64,000 nt of DNA from Corythucha ciliata. Taxonomy: Eukaryota; Arthropoda; Insecta; Hemiptera; Tingidae. Location: the NCBI GenBank assembly GCA_038030265.1, contig CM075943.1, forward strand, positions 40,858,001-40,922,000. Direction: 5' to 3'. The number at the start of each line of letters is the position of its first letter. Positions within the stretch are counted from its first letter, which is position 1. Below, piece after piece: positions 33,445-45,249 of the stretch. The notes beneath the pieces were generated by a model, which had not been told where the DNA came from, made no database searches, and saw nothing but the letters and a program-made list of their open reading frames with translations. Made by a program: the position numbers and the translations under genes.

Positions 33445-35670
33445 TGTTAGTAGCCGCCGACCTGCACTGGACTGGTCCATCCACCCCCGGGAAGGCCAGG
33501 ATCACGCTAGTCTTTATGGAATCCGTGACCCCTCCCCTCCCATCAACACCGACGCGTTCATTGTTGGGGCGATTACGCTCAAGGGCTCAAGGAGGAATGT
33601 GATAAGCTGCCCACCCTTCTGTCTTGAGCTAGCTACGCCCATGTTACGACTTATTTGACAAATAGGATACTGCTGCGTAAGCGAAATTCCCTAGACATTG
33701 AAACGTGACCTTTATCCATGAATGGTGCAGAAATAAGACTAACAAATTCATGCTGCGATGTATGTGATGGATGATTGGGGGGAGGATCATCTGTGCTGCT
33801 CTCCCTTCAACAGTCCATTGGCAAAAGATAAGATAAATCTCTACAAAAACTATTTACTATAATTATAGTAGACTTAATCTTCTTAGGAGGGGTTTAAACG
33901 TCCAAAACCCACCCTGTAGATCTGCCACCGATGGCAACTTTAACGGCTTCAGAGGCGTAACAAAGTGAGCGAGCACCCGGGACGCAGCTGGAAATTCGTA
34001 AAATTGGGGTTTGAAATAGCAAAAAACCACACGTGACATTGAATTTTGTTTATGGAAGCGCAATAAATCTCTGGCAAAATTTGGGTTTGAAGAAGCCAAA
34101 ATTATGAAGTGTGTTTTTTCGTCGTCTGTGTCTCGCCAAAATTTCATTACTAGTAACAATAACGATGTCAAATCTCTGTGTATAGCTTTATCGGCTTTGT
34201 GGACGTTGTTTGCTGTAGTGGGACATCCAGCTTTCGAGCCAACGAATCAGATCGTTTAGCCAGATTCTTTTAGTGTAGGTAATAGAGAGACTGATGTGTG
34301 CATGCGTGGGAATGGTTCCTGTGAGTGCGACCCCACAGCAGCATCATCTCTTCGACTGGACCCGCGTTTGTCAACTTAATTTACCTTCCTTTCCATTCAT
34401 TTTTTGGGACTTGAACACTTTTTTTACCTGGGCCTCGAATTCGACAAGCCAATTCGGCCCTCTAAAACCATGCTATTTAGGGAGAGGGGGTCTCTAGTAG
34501 AAATTGAAAATCGTCAAAACTCTTAATTTTCCCCAAACCACCCATTTATTAACGTTTGTCACAAAGCGTTATCTTAATTGGTATGCGTGAGAGCACAACC
34601 ATTCTCTCGACAAGCTATTACAATCTCACAATAACCAGCATTAAGTGGAATAAATTTATTCACCCCCCTCGCTCATTGCGTGGTATTCAAAACGCGAATG
34701 CACAATACTTATATTTTTGATAACAAGACACTAAAAATGAGAAGAGCGCGACGGAGGCCTTTTGACCTTCTTATCCTTCCCGTTAATATCACAACATCCC
34801 TCAGTGCTAGTGTTATAGGAACGAACTTTTCTCATTAACACACCTCTTTTCCTTTCAAGCTGCGAAAAAAATGTTAAAAACTTGTTTTAAACAGAGTGGA
34901 ATTTTCGTCCTAATTTAAATGTTTTAAAAAATGTTTTACCTCTTCCGTACCAAACTGACGCTTCTCGTTAATTAATTTTTATTGTTGGTGTCTTTGTTAC
35001 ACCTTGTAACGTCTGTTTTTGAAGTTCCATCGTCTTACTTGTTAGAACTCTCCTCCTTCCTGTCTTTCTTTTTCTCTATTATAATCACACTACTTGTGAA
35101 TCTGCAACGTGATTCCTCCCTTCACCATCACCGGTGTTACATGAATTACCTTTCAAGGCATCATCACCGTTCACACGCTGGGGTTTCCCGGCACCGCATC
35201 TCCCTTTTATCCGTTCATTTACCCTCGCTCGCTATATACTCCGTCTTCCCCGCTATATTATGCCACCGAATATTTGAGATAGATGAAAGGTGAGGAAATC
35301 AAGGGAATGACGAAGTGAAGAGTTGACGTTAGATTTTGAGGCCTTAGGCACCTTCTGTCCTCGTCCCGAGCGTAAAAGAAGAGGTGGGTTTGAAATGGTT
35401 GGGGGCGGGAAAGAAAGCTTTGGTTTTGCAGTTTCCTGTGAGAAAAAAACATTGTGAAAAAAATGAGTTGGTTGGTCACGGTGGGAGGAAAAAACTGACG
35501 TTTTTAACTACGTTGCGTTGAGCATTTATTATGAATATATTTATAGGTGTTTATTCAAGTTTTGAGGCTAAGTTTGCCAATGGATTCTGCGAAAAATGTT
35601 AAAAAATCTCTATTTTAGATATATATGTATTGTATTATAATGTATAAGTACAATAAAACGTGCTCCTTAC
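33445..35670. other. Unassigned stretch
   Basis: Several short frames are present on both strands without motifs. If the candidate exon at 35671-35746 is real, its downstream exons should lie here on the minus strand; none was recognised. Confidence 0.35.
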
Positions 35671-35746
35671 CCCTCGCAGGATCGGCCGTGAATACGACGA
35701 TTCGAGTTAGAACGGCGATCAAAACTGGTCCTGCCTCGAAGGGCAT
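35671..35746 (-). CDS. Candidate first coding exon of an unknown gene
   Basis: On the minus strand, ATG at 35746 in a good context (CCAAGATGCC) follows a GC-rich leader. It opens 25 codons with a hydrophobic stretch (PVLIAVLTRIVVFTA) and ends at AGGG followed by a consensus donor GTAAGG. A leader-plus-signal-peptide exon is plausible. I do not recognise the protein and found no second exon, so this may be chance. Confidence 0.2.
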
Positions 35747-35879
35747 CTTGGCGTGACTGGAAGTTGATCTCAAAGGGTTTTCGCGCCGGCTTTTCGGCGT
35801 TAGAAGCGCGGTGGCGAAGGGGGTTTCGAGTGGCTCTGTTTACAACATATACACGAACGAAAATGAAACCGAAATAACG

Positions 35880-36780
35880 CAGTCGCACTCTCCTCTCCTC
35901 TGCAATCTCTTCCATCCCTGTGATGTCGTTTGAATGCAGGGGGGGGGGAGGCGTGATAGGTATAGGAATTGCTTCGACGAGTTTTTCCATTATTTTATAC
36001 AACGGCGGCAATCGACAGTTAACTGAGCGAAGAGATTGTGTGTTCTCGAGTTGGTTGGCTACTGGAAGAGAGGAAGAAATTCGCGTCTTGAAGGGGAGGT
36101 ATAACTTTTATCGGGTATACCTTACCTTCAAGACACACTCTCCATTATTATTTTCATGGCGTTACTGTGATATTACCCTCGTCGCGTCATCCGGCCCCAT
36201 TGCTCATCCTAAAACCAAGTTTTCTCTCTTTATTATCGGTTAAACTCAAGGTTCTAGGAGTTATTGGGTAAAAATCCAAGAAAATTAGTTTAACACTACC
36301 GTCTCTTGTCACATAACCACTTATGGAGCTCTAAGAATAACAAAAATGTAAAATGCCTGTGACCATTCGACAACGGAACTGTTAATTTCATAGCTCAAAA
36401 ATCCGTTTGTCCTACCCCCCCCCCCCCCAAGCTAACACTAGGAACTCGAAACTATCTATTTACCAGAAAAACTGTTAGCTGCGCGCAGAAATTCCTGGTA
36501 GAAAGCTATTATCTTTTCAACCCATCATCATACGCCCAAATTACGATCATTACACCCTAAATCATCCAAAAAACTGGCATTCAACCTCACAAAAACTCAG
36601 AGCGTGAAACTGGAAGCCACCGAGAAGCCATTTTATAACGCGAGCGAGATATAGCACGAGGCAGGGGATTGCAGTACCCAACAGCGGTGCGGGGGGAAGG
36701 AAGTCAACCAGTTGGTGAGGTGATGAAGACGGTCCTATTCGGAGGTAGAACGATATAATGGTCATTTCATTTCAGAGCGC
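35880..36780. other. Unassigned stretch
   Basis: G- and C-runs at 35939-35948 and 36415-36428; otherwise nothing supportable. Confidence 0.35.
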
Positions 36781-38720
36781 GAATACTATACTAAATTTCA
36801 AGGGTGCGAATTGTCAGTTTGCCCATTATTTCGGCCCAGCAAGTCAGTTAAATTTACTGGCGCCATCTGTACGGCACATATGATCAGTTTGGCTATTTTC
36901 AGGGCACGAAACGTCTGCACTTTAGCCATTTTCAACATCCCCAACGCCATTTTTATAGAACGTCATTAGCCAGTCTGGAAACTTTATAGTGCAAGAGTAG
37001 ACAGTTTATCCAGCCCATGGGGTGCGTGTAATGAACTCTGAGGGGGGTTGGTAAGGAGGGGGCGACCCTTGTTCGGTGCACAAACGTCAGTGTTTAGTTT
37101 ATCGTTTTAAGGCGTGAATAGCCATGTTTGGCCATTTTTCGGTTGCAGATAGCCAGTTTGAGTACAAGAATCGTGATTGACATCATCTGTAGGGCGCAAA
37201 TGATCAATTTAACCCTTCTTACAGCGTGAATTGCCTTTAAGAATATGCCATTTTCAGTGCATGAACAGCCACTTTCCATATTCTCAGTGCACGAACCGTC
37301 AGTTTAGACATTTTCAGGATCAGTTTGGCCATTATTGAAGCACGAATGGCCGATTTCACAATTGTACAGAACAGAAATAGTCTGTTTGCACTTTTTCAAA
37401 AGCGAGAATCGTCAGTTAAACCATTCATAGGCTGCATAAATTCAGATTAGCCTATTTTAGGGCGGGAACACCCATTTTTATGTCGCAAACTGTCAGTAAG
37501 ATCATTTCTAAGGTGTGAACAGTCAGTGTGATATTTTCAGGACATGAATCCGTCATTTTTTTTTTTTTTTTTTTTTTTTTTTTCCGTGATATTTTATTGC
37601 AACTGAACAAATTAAGCAAAATCATAGTTCATCTAGCAATATCAAATCTCATAACTTAGTTCACTATTAGGATAGTCATTCAACAAGTCACATCCTTTGT
37701 TTGTATTATAATTAATTTAGTGCACCAAGGTTCACACGCACTACAAACGTCAACACAACACTACGAGGTCCGATGGTTTATTTCTCTTGAGTCTCCGGAG
37801 TTCGTTCTTATTATTCAGGACATTCGACATCTCTGGGTTTTTATGTTGAGGAGGCGTCTTTGATGCTTCCGAGCGAATTTGGCAATGGTTTCGCCAACAG
37901 TTTCCATTTTCAGGTCGCGATGAATGTCATCGTTCCGCATGTACCATGGCGCGTTCACAATGCTGCGCAGCACCTTGTTTTGATAGGTTTGGATTATTTT
38001 AGCATTTGTTTTCTTAGTACAGCCCCAAAGCTGTATTCCATACGTCCAAATAGGCCGCAGAATTTGTTTATATATGAGAATTGTGTTGTGTAGAGTTAAT
38101 TGGGACTTCCTTCCCATTAGCCAATACATACTCCTGAACTTGATGTTGAGCTCCTCTTTCTTCTTTTGTAGGTGCTTCTTCCAATTCAGCTTGGAGTCAA
38201 GATCCGTCATTTTAGTCAATTTGTAGAGTATGAACTCAATTCAGTCATTTTCAAGTCGTGAATCGTTCGTTAAACATTTTGTGGTCGCAATAATAGTCAA
38301 TTTTGCAATTTTTGTAGTGCAAATAGTCGGTCAAGCCATTTTTAGTGTGAAATGTGGTCTGTTGGCTGCAGTTTGGGCATTTTCATAGTATATGAATCGT
38401 CCTTTTAAGCATTTTCAAGGCACGAACCGTCAGTTTAGCTTTTATTTTTAGGGCACCTACAGTCAGTTTTTCCATTTATATGGCTCGAATAACCTGCATG
38501 AATCGCTAGTTCAACTATTTTTAGGGGGCGTGAAGTCAGTTTGGCATTTTTTAGAGCGGGAATAAGAAGTAGGGCTATTTTTCGGGCGCAATTAGCCAGT
38601 TTGCCCATTTTCGAGACGCGAATAATCTGTTTGGCCATTTTGGGGCGTTGGTTTAGCCGTTTTTATGGTGATTTAGAGAATTTAGTCATTTTTAGGCTGT
38701 GAATGGCTGGCTGTCAAGCC
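36780..38720 (+). repeat. Degenerate tandem array, CGTCAGTTTGGCCATTTTCA type
   Basis: Diverged units of about 30 bp built on GAATCGTCAGTTTAGCCATT followed by TTCAGGGCACG recur throughout (examples at 36850, 36900, 37130, 37260, 37440, 38400, 38570, 38620). A LINE fragment interrupts the array at 37560-38201. A shorter block of the same family is at 62260-62700. Confidence 0.8.
37560..38201 (-). mobile_element. 5'-truncated Jockey-type LINE with 12-bp target duplication
   Basis: Read on the minus strand, 38219-37815 encodes the C-terminal part of a Jockey-clade reverse transcriptase (LDSKLNWKKH, YKQILRPIWTYGIQLWG, FQNKVLR-like seen as YQNKVLRSI). A 3' UTR and a tail of about 28 A residues (T-run at about 37556-37583) follow. 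ATCCGTCATTTT flanks it on both sides (37548-37559 and 38202-38213), and the surrounding array reads through, confirming a target duplication. The first codons of the open frame come from the duplication, not from the LINE. Dead on arrival. Confidence 0.92.
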
Positions 38721-39079
38721 TTTTCCCTTCCTGAATCCACGTTTAAGTACCTCAGACCATACTGAATTGAGAAATCTTGACCAAAATGCCCCTCAATGTG
38801 ATGCGTTTTGTCGCCTAGGTCGTTTGTTTCGGCCGAATTTCTGCACTCCACTTCGTCAGTCCAGCGAGGGCCGCTTGCGGCAAGACTTCTCCTTAGACAT
38901 CAGGGGCAGGCTTTACGACTACGGTGGCTATAATTGAGAAAAAACAGCAATTCGCGGCTCAAATAAAGGAATAACACTAATTCACGGCTAAAATTGAGTA
39001 AAAATGCCCCAGGTCCGCAGAAAAATCGGTTATTTTTCCCCAGAACTTTACTGCGTAAGTACATGGTACTGAATGGGTA
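38720..39079. other. Dispersed modules
   Basis: The phrase CTTCTCCTTAGACATCAGG (about 38885) has a relative near 47565 (TTTCCTTAGACTTCAGGACC). Reverse-orientation 30-bp array units appear at 38930-39010. Confidence 0.45.
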
Positions 39080-39595
39080 AGGGTGCGTTCATAGTGAATC
39101 ACCTTCACTGCGATACCTCGATGAGCGATGCCCCGATGAAACAGCGATGAAGAACAAACATCAATAATTGTATGGGACTGTTCATAGTGAAGCACCCTCA
39201 CTGCGATGTGATCTTCGATACCTCGATACTATCTTCGATGATTTGAACCATATGGTTCCCCGACCCCCCTCCTGTCCTTGCCTTTTTTTTCTTTTCAAAA
39301 TATTTTAAATTCCACCTTCACACAACTTACGTAAGTCACGCACACCTGTTCCCTTCAAGCTTTAACCCTTATTTTGAAAAAAAAAAAAAAAAAAACGGTC
39401 AAGAGGGGGGTCGAGGAACCATATGGTTCAAATCATCGATGATAGCAGCGAGGTATCGAAGATCACATCGCAGTGAGGGTGCTTCACTATGAACAGTCCC
39501 ATACAAATTATTGATGTTTGTTCTTCATCGTTGTTTCATCGGGGCATCGCTCATCGAGGTATCGCAGTGAAGGTGATTCACTATGAACGCACCCT
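39080..39595. mobile_element. 516-bp foldback MITE, near-perfect long hairpin
   Basis: An arm of about 195 bp from 39080 (AGGGTGCGTTCATAGTGAAT) is repeated inverted to 39595 with only a handful of mismatches. The centre is about 125 bp with T- and A-runs. TA flanks both ends (39078-39079 and 39596-39597). GTTCATAGTGAA occurs twice per arm, and GATACCTCGAT-type motifs recur. No coding. TA target choice suggests a Tc1/mariner-type helper. Confidence 0.9.
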
Positions 39596-39659
39596 TAGTA
39601 TGAACAGTCCAATTGAGCATTATGCTCAACAAGTTTTGTGGGTGAAGATTTTCCTCTAA

Positions 39660-40490
39660 AGTAACTCATTTTTTCTAATGAATAGCCATGCATTAGAGCT
39701 TTTTCTCCATTTCAGCCCCAAATTAGCACTATTTTGTCAATTATAGCTGCAAATTAGAGCTTTTCCACGATTTAGCTCTTTTTTCAAAACGATTTTTCCA
39801 AATTTCAGCTGTGATTTAGTGTTTTTTATTCAATTTTATCCGCGAATTAGCGCTTTACCTGAATTTTAGCTGTGATTTAGTAGTTTTATCTGCTAATTGG
39901 AGCTTTTTCTCAATTTCATCCGCGATTTAATAGCACTTTTTAAAAACGCGTTTTCTGAATTTTAGCTGTGATTTATTGTTTTTCTAAATTTTGACTTTTT
40001 TCAGCTGTGTAGCCCCCTCCCCAAATTGCTCAGTTTTCAAAATTTAAGCCGTGAACTATCGCTATTTTTCTCTAATTAGTGTTCTTTCTCAATTCTAGCA
40101 TTGTTATTTCTCAAAACTAGCTGCGAATGAGCACTTTTTAAAAGATTTTACCCGAGATTTATTAGGTTTGCTAATTTTGTCAGCAAATTGGCGCTACTTC
40201 TGTTTTTTAGATGTGATTTAGCGGTTTTATCAATTTCATCTGTGAATAGCGTTTTTTCCCGATTTTAGCGGCGAATGCCCGCTATTTCTCAGATTAGTCC
40301 TGAATTATGTTCTCGCTTTTATCCGCGGATTAGCGCATTTTTTAAATTTTAGCTAGGAATCGGAACTTTTTTTCTATTCCAGCTCCGAATTAGCGTTTCT
40401 TCCCAATATTAGCAGAAAATTAGCACTATTTCTATTCCCTTCCCAGCACGATTTACCATTTTTTTTCAATGCTACCCGTGAATCATCGTA
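39660..40490 (+). repeat. 30-bp degenerate array, forward orientation
   Basis: About 25 diverged units of the type GCGAATTAGCGCTTTTTCTC followed by AATTTTAGC, on average about 30-35 bp apart. It is the forward form of the family dominating the right half of the window. Confidence 0.8.
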
Positions 40491-40522
40491 CTCCCCGTTG
40501 GGAGTCGTACTCCGAGGGATAA

Positions 40523-40613
40523 GCTAAGCCGAACCCCACCTAGGTTCATTGTTTCTCTGTGAAATCGTCCTAAAAAAATTTAAAAAATGGACCTAGGTGG
40601 GGTTCGGCTTAGC
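40523..40613. repeat. 91-bp hairpin with perfect 23-bp arms
   Basis: 40523-40545 (GCTAAGCCGAACCCCACCTA plus GGT) is exactly the inverse of 40591-40613. Either a miniature element or part of the composite tRNA-related repeat that follows. It would fold into a stable stem-loop if transcribed. Confidence 0.85.
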
Positions 40614-40618
40614 ATTGG

Positions 40619-40865
40619 TAGAGAACCTTTAAAACACAGGTACTGCAACACGGATTTCAGCGCCATATTTGGTCCCTCAGTCGTTAGGGTAAACAAAATA
40701 TCATGAATGAAAAAATTGTCATCGTAACAGCAAACAAACGCGGAACGCGGTCGAAATAAATAAAAATATCCTACTTGTCAATGAGATCAGGTGATAATTA
40801 TAATCATATGAGGGACCAAGTATGGTGCCGATTTTCGTGTTGCAGTACTCGGGTTTTATAGTGCC
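40619..40865. mobile_element. Inverted-repeat MITE between two CTTAGCATTGG copies
   Basis: Arms of about 45 bp (GTACTGCAACACGGATTTCA ... TTGGTCCCTCA at about 40640-40680, mirrored at 40812-40853) bound an AT-rich centre. CTTAGCATTGG occurs on both sides (about 40608-40618 and 40866-40876). It may be a target duplication or two related tRNA-like heads. Confidence 0.65.
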
Positions 40866-41000
40866 TTAGCATTGGCAGCGTGCTGGACTGGTAATCCGGA
40901 GGTTACGCGTTCAAATCTCGCCGGGGAGCCACTTTTTCTCGAAACTCGAATCGGGTTGGGCTATAGCCTTCCATCGTCGTCCGGATAACATCAGTTTAAT
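40863..41000 (+). repeat. tRNA-derived SINE-like sequence
   Basis: A tRNA-like head has an A-box (TTAGCATTGGCAGCG), a plausible anticodon arm (CTGGACTGGTAATCCGG, loop anticodon GGT) and a B-box (GCGTTCAAATC). The 5' acceptor strand does not pair with GGGAGCC, so it is not a working tRNA gene. The tail CTCGAATCGGGTTGGGCTAT is unrelated to tRNA, as in SINEs. Its 3' end is unclear. Confidence 0.55.
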
Positions 41001-42284
41001 TGATTTATTAATTAAAAATACCGGTGACAGAATTATTCATTATATCTATCATGGTTGAAGATCCTAAAATCACCTGTTTTCCTCCAAAGTATACTCATTG
41101 TGCTTCACTTTGGACTATTTTGTAACAATTTTTTTTGTGTGTGTGAAAGAACGAAGACGAATGATTGAAGAAGGATTGAAAATTGAGTGACGATTGGTGG
41201 TCATAGTCGTTGATGGATAAGGGACGGTAATTGAAGATTAGTCGACGTGAACGCAGAATTTTGGATTTAGAGTTATGGACATTGATGTGTTCTTCAGTGC
41301 CAGGGAGAAACTGTCACTATGCACTTTTAAAATTAACCAAAAGGGCTTGCTAAAATAATGTTCCGTTTTAGACTCAACTAAAATCGGGGGGTCATTATCA
41401 GCAGCTCTCCCCCAAAATAATTTCCAGCCCACCAGCTTTAAAGCTTAATTAAATGTTAGATACTTATAATTTAATTAAAATAATAATTTTCACCAACAAA
41501 ATAATTAAATTTGAACGAAATGAAAGTGGGTCGGAAGAGTGAGGATATAAATAAGGAGGGGTGAGAGTATAAACGTAATTACGAGTATAATATTCTTAAA
41601 AAATTATGTTTCCCGGCCGTTAATTTCAGTTTCAAGGGATTTCCTTTGAAACTGACTTGCTACTGCTATCGATTTCTTTTTTGAACATCTAAAGGGCTAG
41701 TTAGGAAGCAACTCATTACGGAAGTTGCCTTCCCCTCCTCCTCCATAAAAGGGGCATTCATTCTACGGGTATACACAAGACAAGAACGTCATGTTTGCCT
41801 CCGTCTCTCTTCTACCCGGAAGGCGAAGGTTCCGAAATATTTCGTATCTGTTTTTCATTCCATTATTGGAAAGCCACCGTTTCAAGCTTCCCTTTCTGTA
41901 ATATTAAAGGAAAATTCGAAGTGAGTCACTTAACACGATTGATTATATTTCAGAAACTCCTCATTTGCCAAGGCAATTGTAAATTTGATTTAGCCCTGGC
42001 ATTCTTAGACCTGTCATCTTACAGTTTTTTGACAAGACGAAGAGGATTCCTTAATGAGCGACATTTGAGTGAAACTTAAACAAAAGCATAATTATAGCGA
42101 GTATTCTTCCATTTTTCCTTCGTGTTAATTTTATAAAAGTGCTAAATTCCGTTCGATTGCACTTTGCCTTTTCATTTCCTCCCGCTCACCTCTTTGCCAC
42201 AATTAGTCAGCTAAGACAGAATGAGTTAACGCTTACAAAGAAAAAAAAAACCAAGCGGAGGTTAGTCTTTTTTCAGTCGGAGTC
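41001..42284. other. AT-rich stretch upstream of the gustatory receptor
   Basis: No gene seen. Promoter and 5' UTR of the gustatory receptor would lie in the right part of this stretch, but no single core element can be named with confidence. Confidence 0.4.
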
Positions 42285-43598
42285 ATGCCGATTCACCCGA
42301 TTGAAGGCTCTTTTTTTAAAGAACCGTCGCGAGCCCGTCACGGCAGTCTAAAATTTCTTTTTACCCTGTCCAACCTCTTCGGCGTTCTACCATTCGATAA
42401 AAACTGCGAAACTTCTCTACTTCTCCGCATTTATTCCGTCATCGTCGTTTGGTCGGTTGTTATAATCGGAGCTTTTCTAACTATTTACGTTCTTTATTTC
42501 AATTCACCGCCGTCGACCAATAGCCTCACTTTTCCGCTGTTGTTTATAATTCAGGAAATTTTACAGTCTCTCCTGTGGGTAGTTCATTCTTTCTGTCTTC
42601 TAGTGTACAAAAATCGGTTTCAAATTTTAATTAAAAATGTCGGGGAATGGTCGATCATTGCGAAAACTTTAAAATTTTCCTCCTACTGGACGGCGATAGG
42701 AATGATATTCTTACCAGTGTATTATTTAGCTTCCTGCCTACTCGAAGATGTCCTTGTTATGCATGACTGGCTTTTCACCTTCTACTTCGTTAAATACTTC
42801 AAAGAATTAGGCACTTATCTAATGCTAGTCCAATTTTGCGCCTTTCTCGAAGTCATCGAAAAACAACTCGATCACACCACTCAAATGTTGAGCAAAACGA
42901 CCACCCTCGAAGCATTCACCGAGAAACACCATCAGCTCATCTGTTCAGCCGCTTGCATCAACGATATCTACTCCTGGCAATTGCTCATTTTGTGCACTCT
43001 GCATTTTATAAATTTCGTCTCGTGGCTATTTTACGCCATGCAGGATGTACTGATCGATAGTGAAGCTCAAATGTTACCGTTTCGACTGTTCTACTGCTCG
43101 TGGCAGCTCCTCAACATTTACTTAGTGGCAGGATCGTGTGAGAGGATCGTTGAAAAGGTCTTGACCACCCTCCATAAAAATATGTTTTACCCTAAATTTT
43201 AAAACTGTTTTAATCATTCACAGGCCGAAGATTTCAACACAGAATTATTTCGAATCATGAGAGAAAGCAATTACCATTGCAATAACGTAAAAGAACAATT
43301 TTTTCATCTAAATTTTCTCCGTGCCGCTAATTTTCCCTAGAATAAAAATCCTGGATTTACAGCAAAAACTCAATCTGTACGTTACGATGAAACAATCTGT
43401 CAACTTCACAGCCTGCGGATTTTTCTCCCTGGGCTATCCTTTGGTCACTTCGGTGAGTTCCAAATTCGTAGCATTAAATCTTCCCTGGCCCACAACCTCA
43501 CTACTGACTTTGTATTGTCTTCTTGCCTTCCACAGGTCATATCGTCAGCTACGACTTATCTAGTAATTTTAGTGCAATTCAGTATGCCCTCTGCCTGA
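42285..43598 (+). CDS. Gustatory receptor (7tm_7 family), complete
   Basis: Four exons with GT-AG introns and phase-0 joints: 42285-43157, 43224-43286, 43363-43452 and 43536-43598 (TGA at the end), giving 362 aa, a usual length for the family. Exon 1 codes most membrane segments (IYSVIVVWSVVIIGAFLTIY, FIIQEILQSLLWVVHSFCLL, LQILCTLHF-like seen as LLILCTLHFINFVSWLF). The last exons code the family signature VNFTACGFFSLGYPLV followed by TTYLVILVQF, the TYhhhhhQF motif that defines insect taste receptors. These act as ligand-gated cation channels in gustatory neurons. The ATG at 42285 is the first in frame and fits the N-terminus. Introns are short (66, 76 and 83 bp). No defect is seen, so it may be functional. 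The ligand cannot be predicted. Confidence 0.94.
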
Positions 43599-43849
43599 TT
43601 AGTTGAGAGAGTTGAGTTGAGGTCAAAACAGTAAAACAATTTCATAGGTGTTCTCTCATTTATATTTGTATTATTTGTGAATTTTTTCTTTACTTGTAAG
43701 CAACTTTTTTGGGTGATATTATTAGATAAATATTGTTTAATATAGGTATCGCTGAATTTCACAAGCCGATCCCAGCGTCTTGGACCAACCGAAATGCTAA
43801 AATCGGGCATCTGGGGCACTTTTTACAGTTTTTCTTCAATTCACAGCTT

Positions 43850-44728
43850 TAATTCAGTAATTCACTGCTTCCGAAAACAACTTCCTGGCTAAAATTGAAA
43901 AAAAAAATGCTATTCCTCAGTTTTGTAGGTTCTTAGGCGTTTAAAATTGGAAAGGCGAGCCAATTGGCTGTCTATCGCTATAATTGTAAAAAAGCTCCTG
44001 TGAAAAAAAAGGGCTGATTCGTGGATAAAACCAGGAAAAAGCGCTAATTCAGGAATGTAATTGAGAAAAACCCTGCTAAATCACGGGAAACGTCGATAAA
44101 AATTTCGGAATTTGTAGATAATGCTGATGAAGGGCACCGGGAATGGGCCCGAAATGCATTCATTAAAAAACACCATGGCTGTATGGTTCAAAAAAGTTTA
44201 TCGTCTACCGTTGATAAAAAGCACTGATTCATTGCGAAAACTGAACAAATTGCAAATCCACGGTCCAAAAAACAGCTAAATCACGCTAATTCATACCTAA
44301 AATTGAGAAAAAGCGCTGGTCAGCGGTAATGGGACTTTTATGCCACCAATCGGTGTTTTTGGGTGGGGTGAAGATTGAGTAGGCTTTCAATAGGCATCAA
44401 CCTGCACGACTGAAGACTGATGATGGAGAGGGGTGTACGTGACAGCTCTTTTCGCGGGCTCTGGCTGTGTTTTTTTTTTTTTTTTTTTGCGGCTAACAAA
44501 GAACAATTTCGTTCAACGAAAACAACAATGTCGCGTCTTTATCTATCAAAAAGTATAATTTTCTCGAATCCAGAGTCAAGAGAGAGAACGTCAAAGTGCG
44601 CGTGTGCTTCAGGTTCGGGATTAAAATTGGTGTAAACGGTAAATCACACCGGCAATTACGGAAAAGCCCTGTCGTGGAGAAAATTGTGAAACAGCGCTCA
44701 TTCGCAGCAAGAATTGAGAATTGCTGGG
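43850..44728 (-). repeat. 30-bp degenerate array, reverse orientation
   Basis: Scattered units such as CTAATTCATACCTAAAATTG and GCTCATTCGCAGCAAGAATT. The array breaks off exactly at the CACTGGCGGACC terminus at 44729 and resumes in the same orientation at 46843. Confidence 0.7.
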
Positions 44729-45210
44729 CACTGGCGGACCTACGCGTATAAAGAAGGGGCACGGGGGCGGATTAGTATCTAGGACTATGATTTTTACGTA
44801 GCGTTAAGCTATGGCTTTTTTCTCATTTTAGCCACGAATCGGCATTATATTTCTATATCCCATCCGCCAATTATAATAGCGCTTATGATCAGTTTAAGCC
44901 CAATATTGAAGAATTTCTTCATTTTAGCCGTGAATGAGCTCAATTTAGGCAGCTTGCAAAGTTTTTCTCAATTTCAGCCGCGAATAACCGTTAAAAAAAC
45001 AAACAAACAAATCAAAACCCAAGAATTTGCGCTGTTTTTCAATTTTATAGCCCCAAAGTTGCTTTCAGAAGCCACGATTTTAGACGCAAATTGAAACTCT
45101 TGTGTATTTTATAGCCACGAATCGACGCTTTCTATCAATTTTAGCCACAAAGTAGTGTATTTATCCCATCATTAAGCGATTTTTCTCAATTTTAGCCATG
45201 AATTGGCGAT

Positions 45211-45249
<39 letters not shown>

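Noticed and set aside
39660..40490. The repeat arrays as CRISPR-like repeats
   Set aside because: Units are contiguous and diverged, with no constant repeat alternating with unique spacers, and the genome is eukaryotic.
40863..40935. A functional tRNA-Thr gene
   Set aside because: A- and B-boxes and an anticodon-like loop are present, but the acceptor stem does not pair and the T-stem has mismatches, so a tRNA-derived SINE is more likely.
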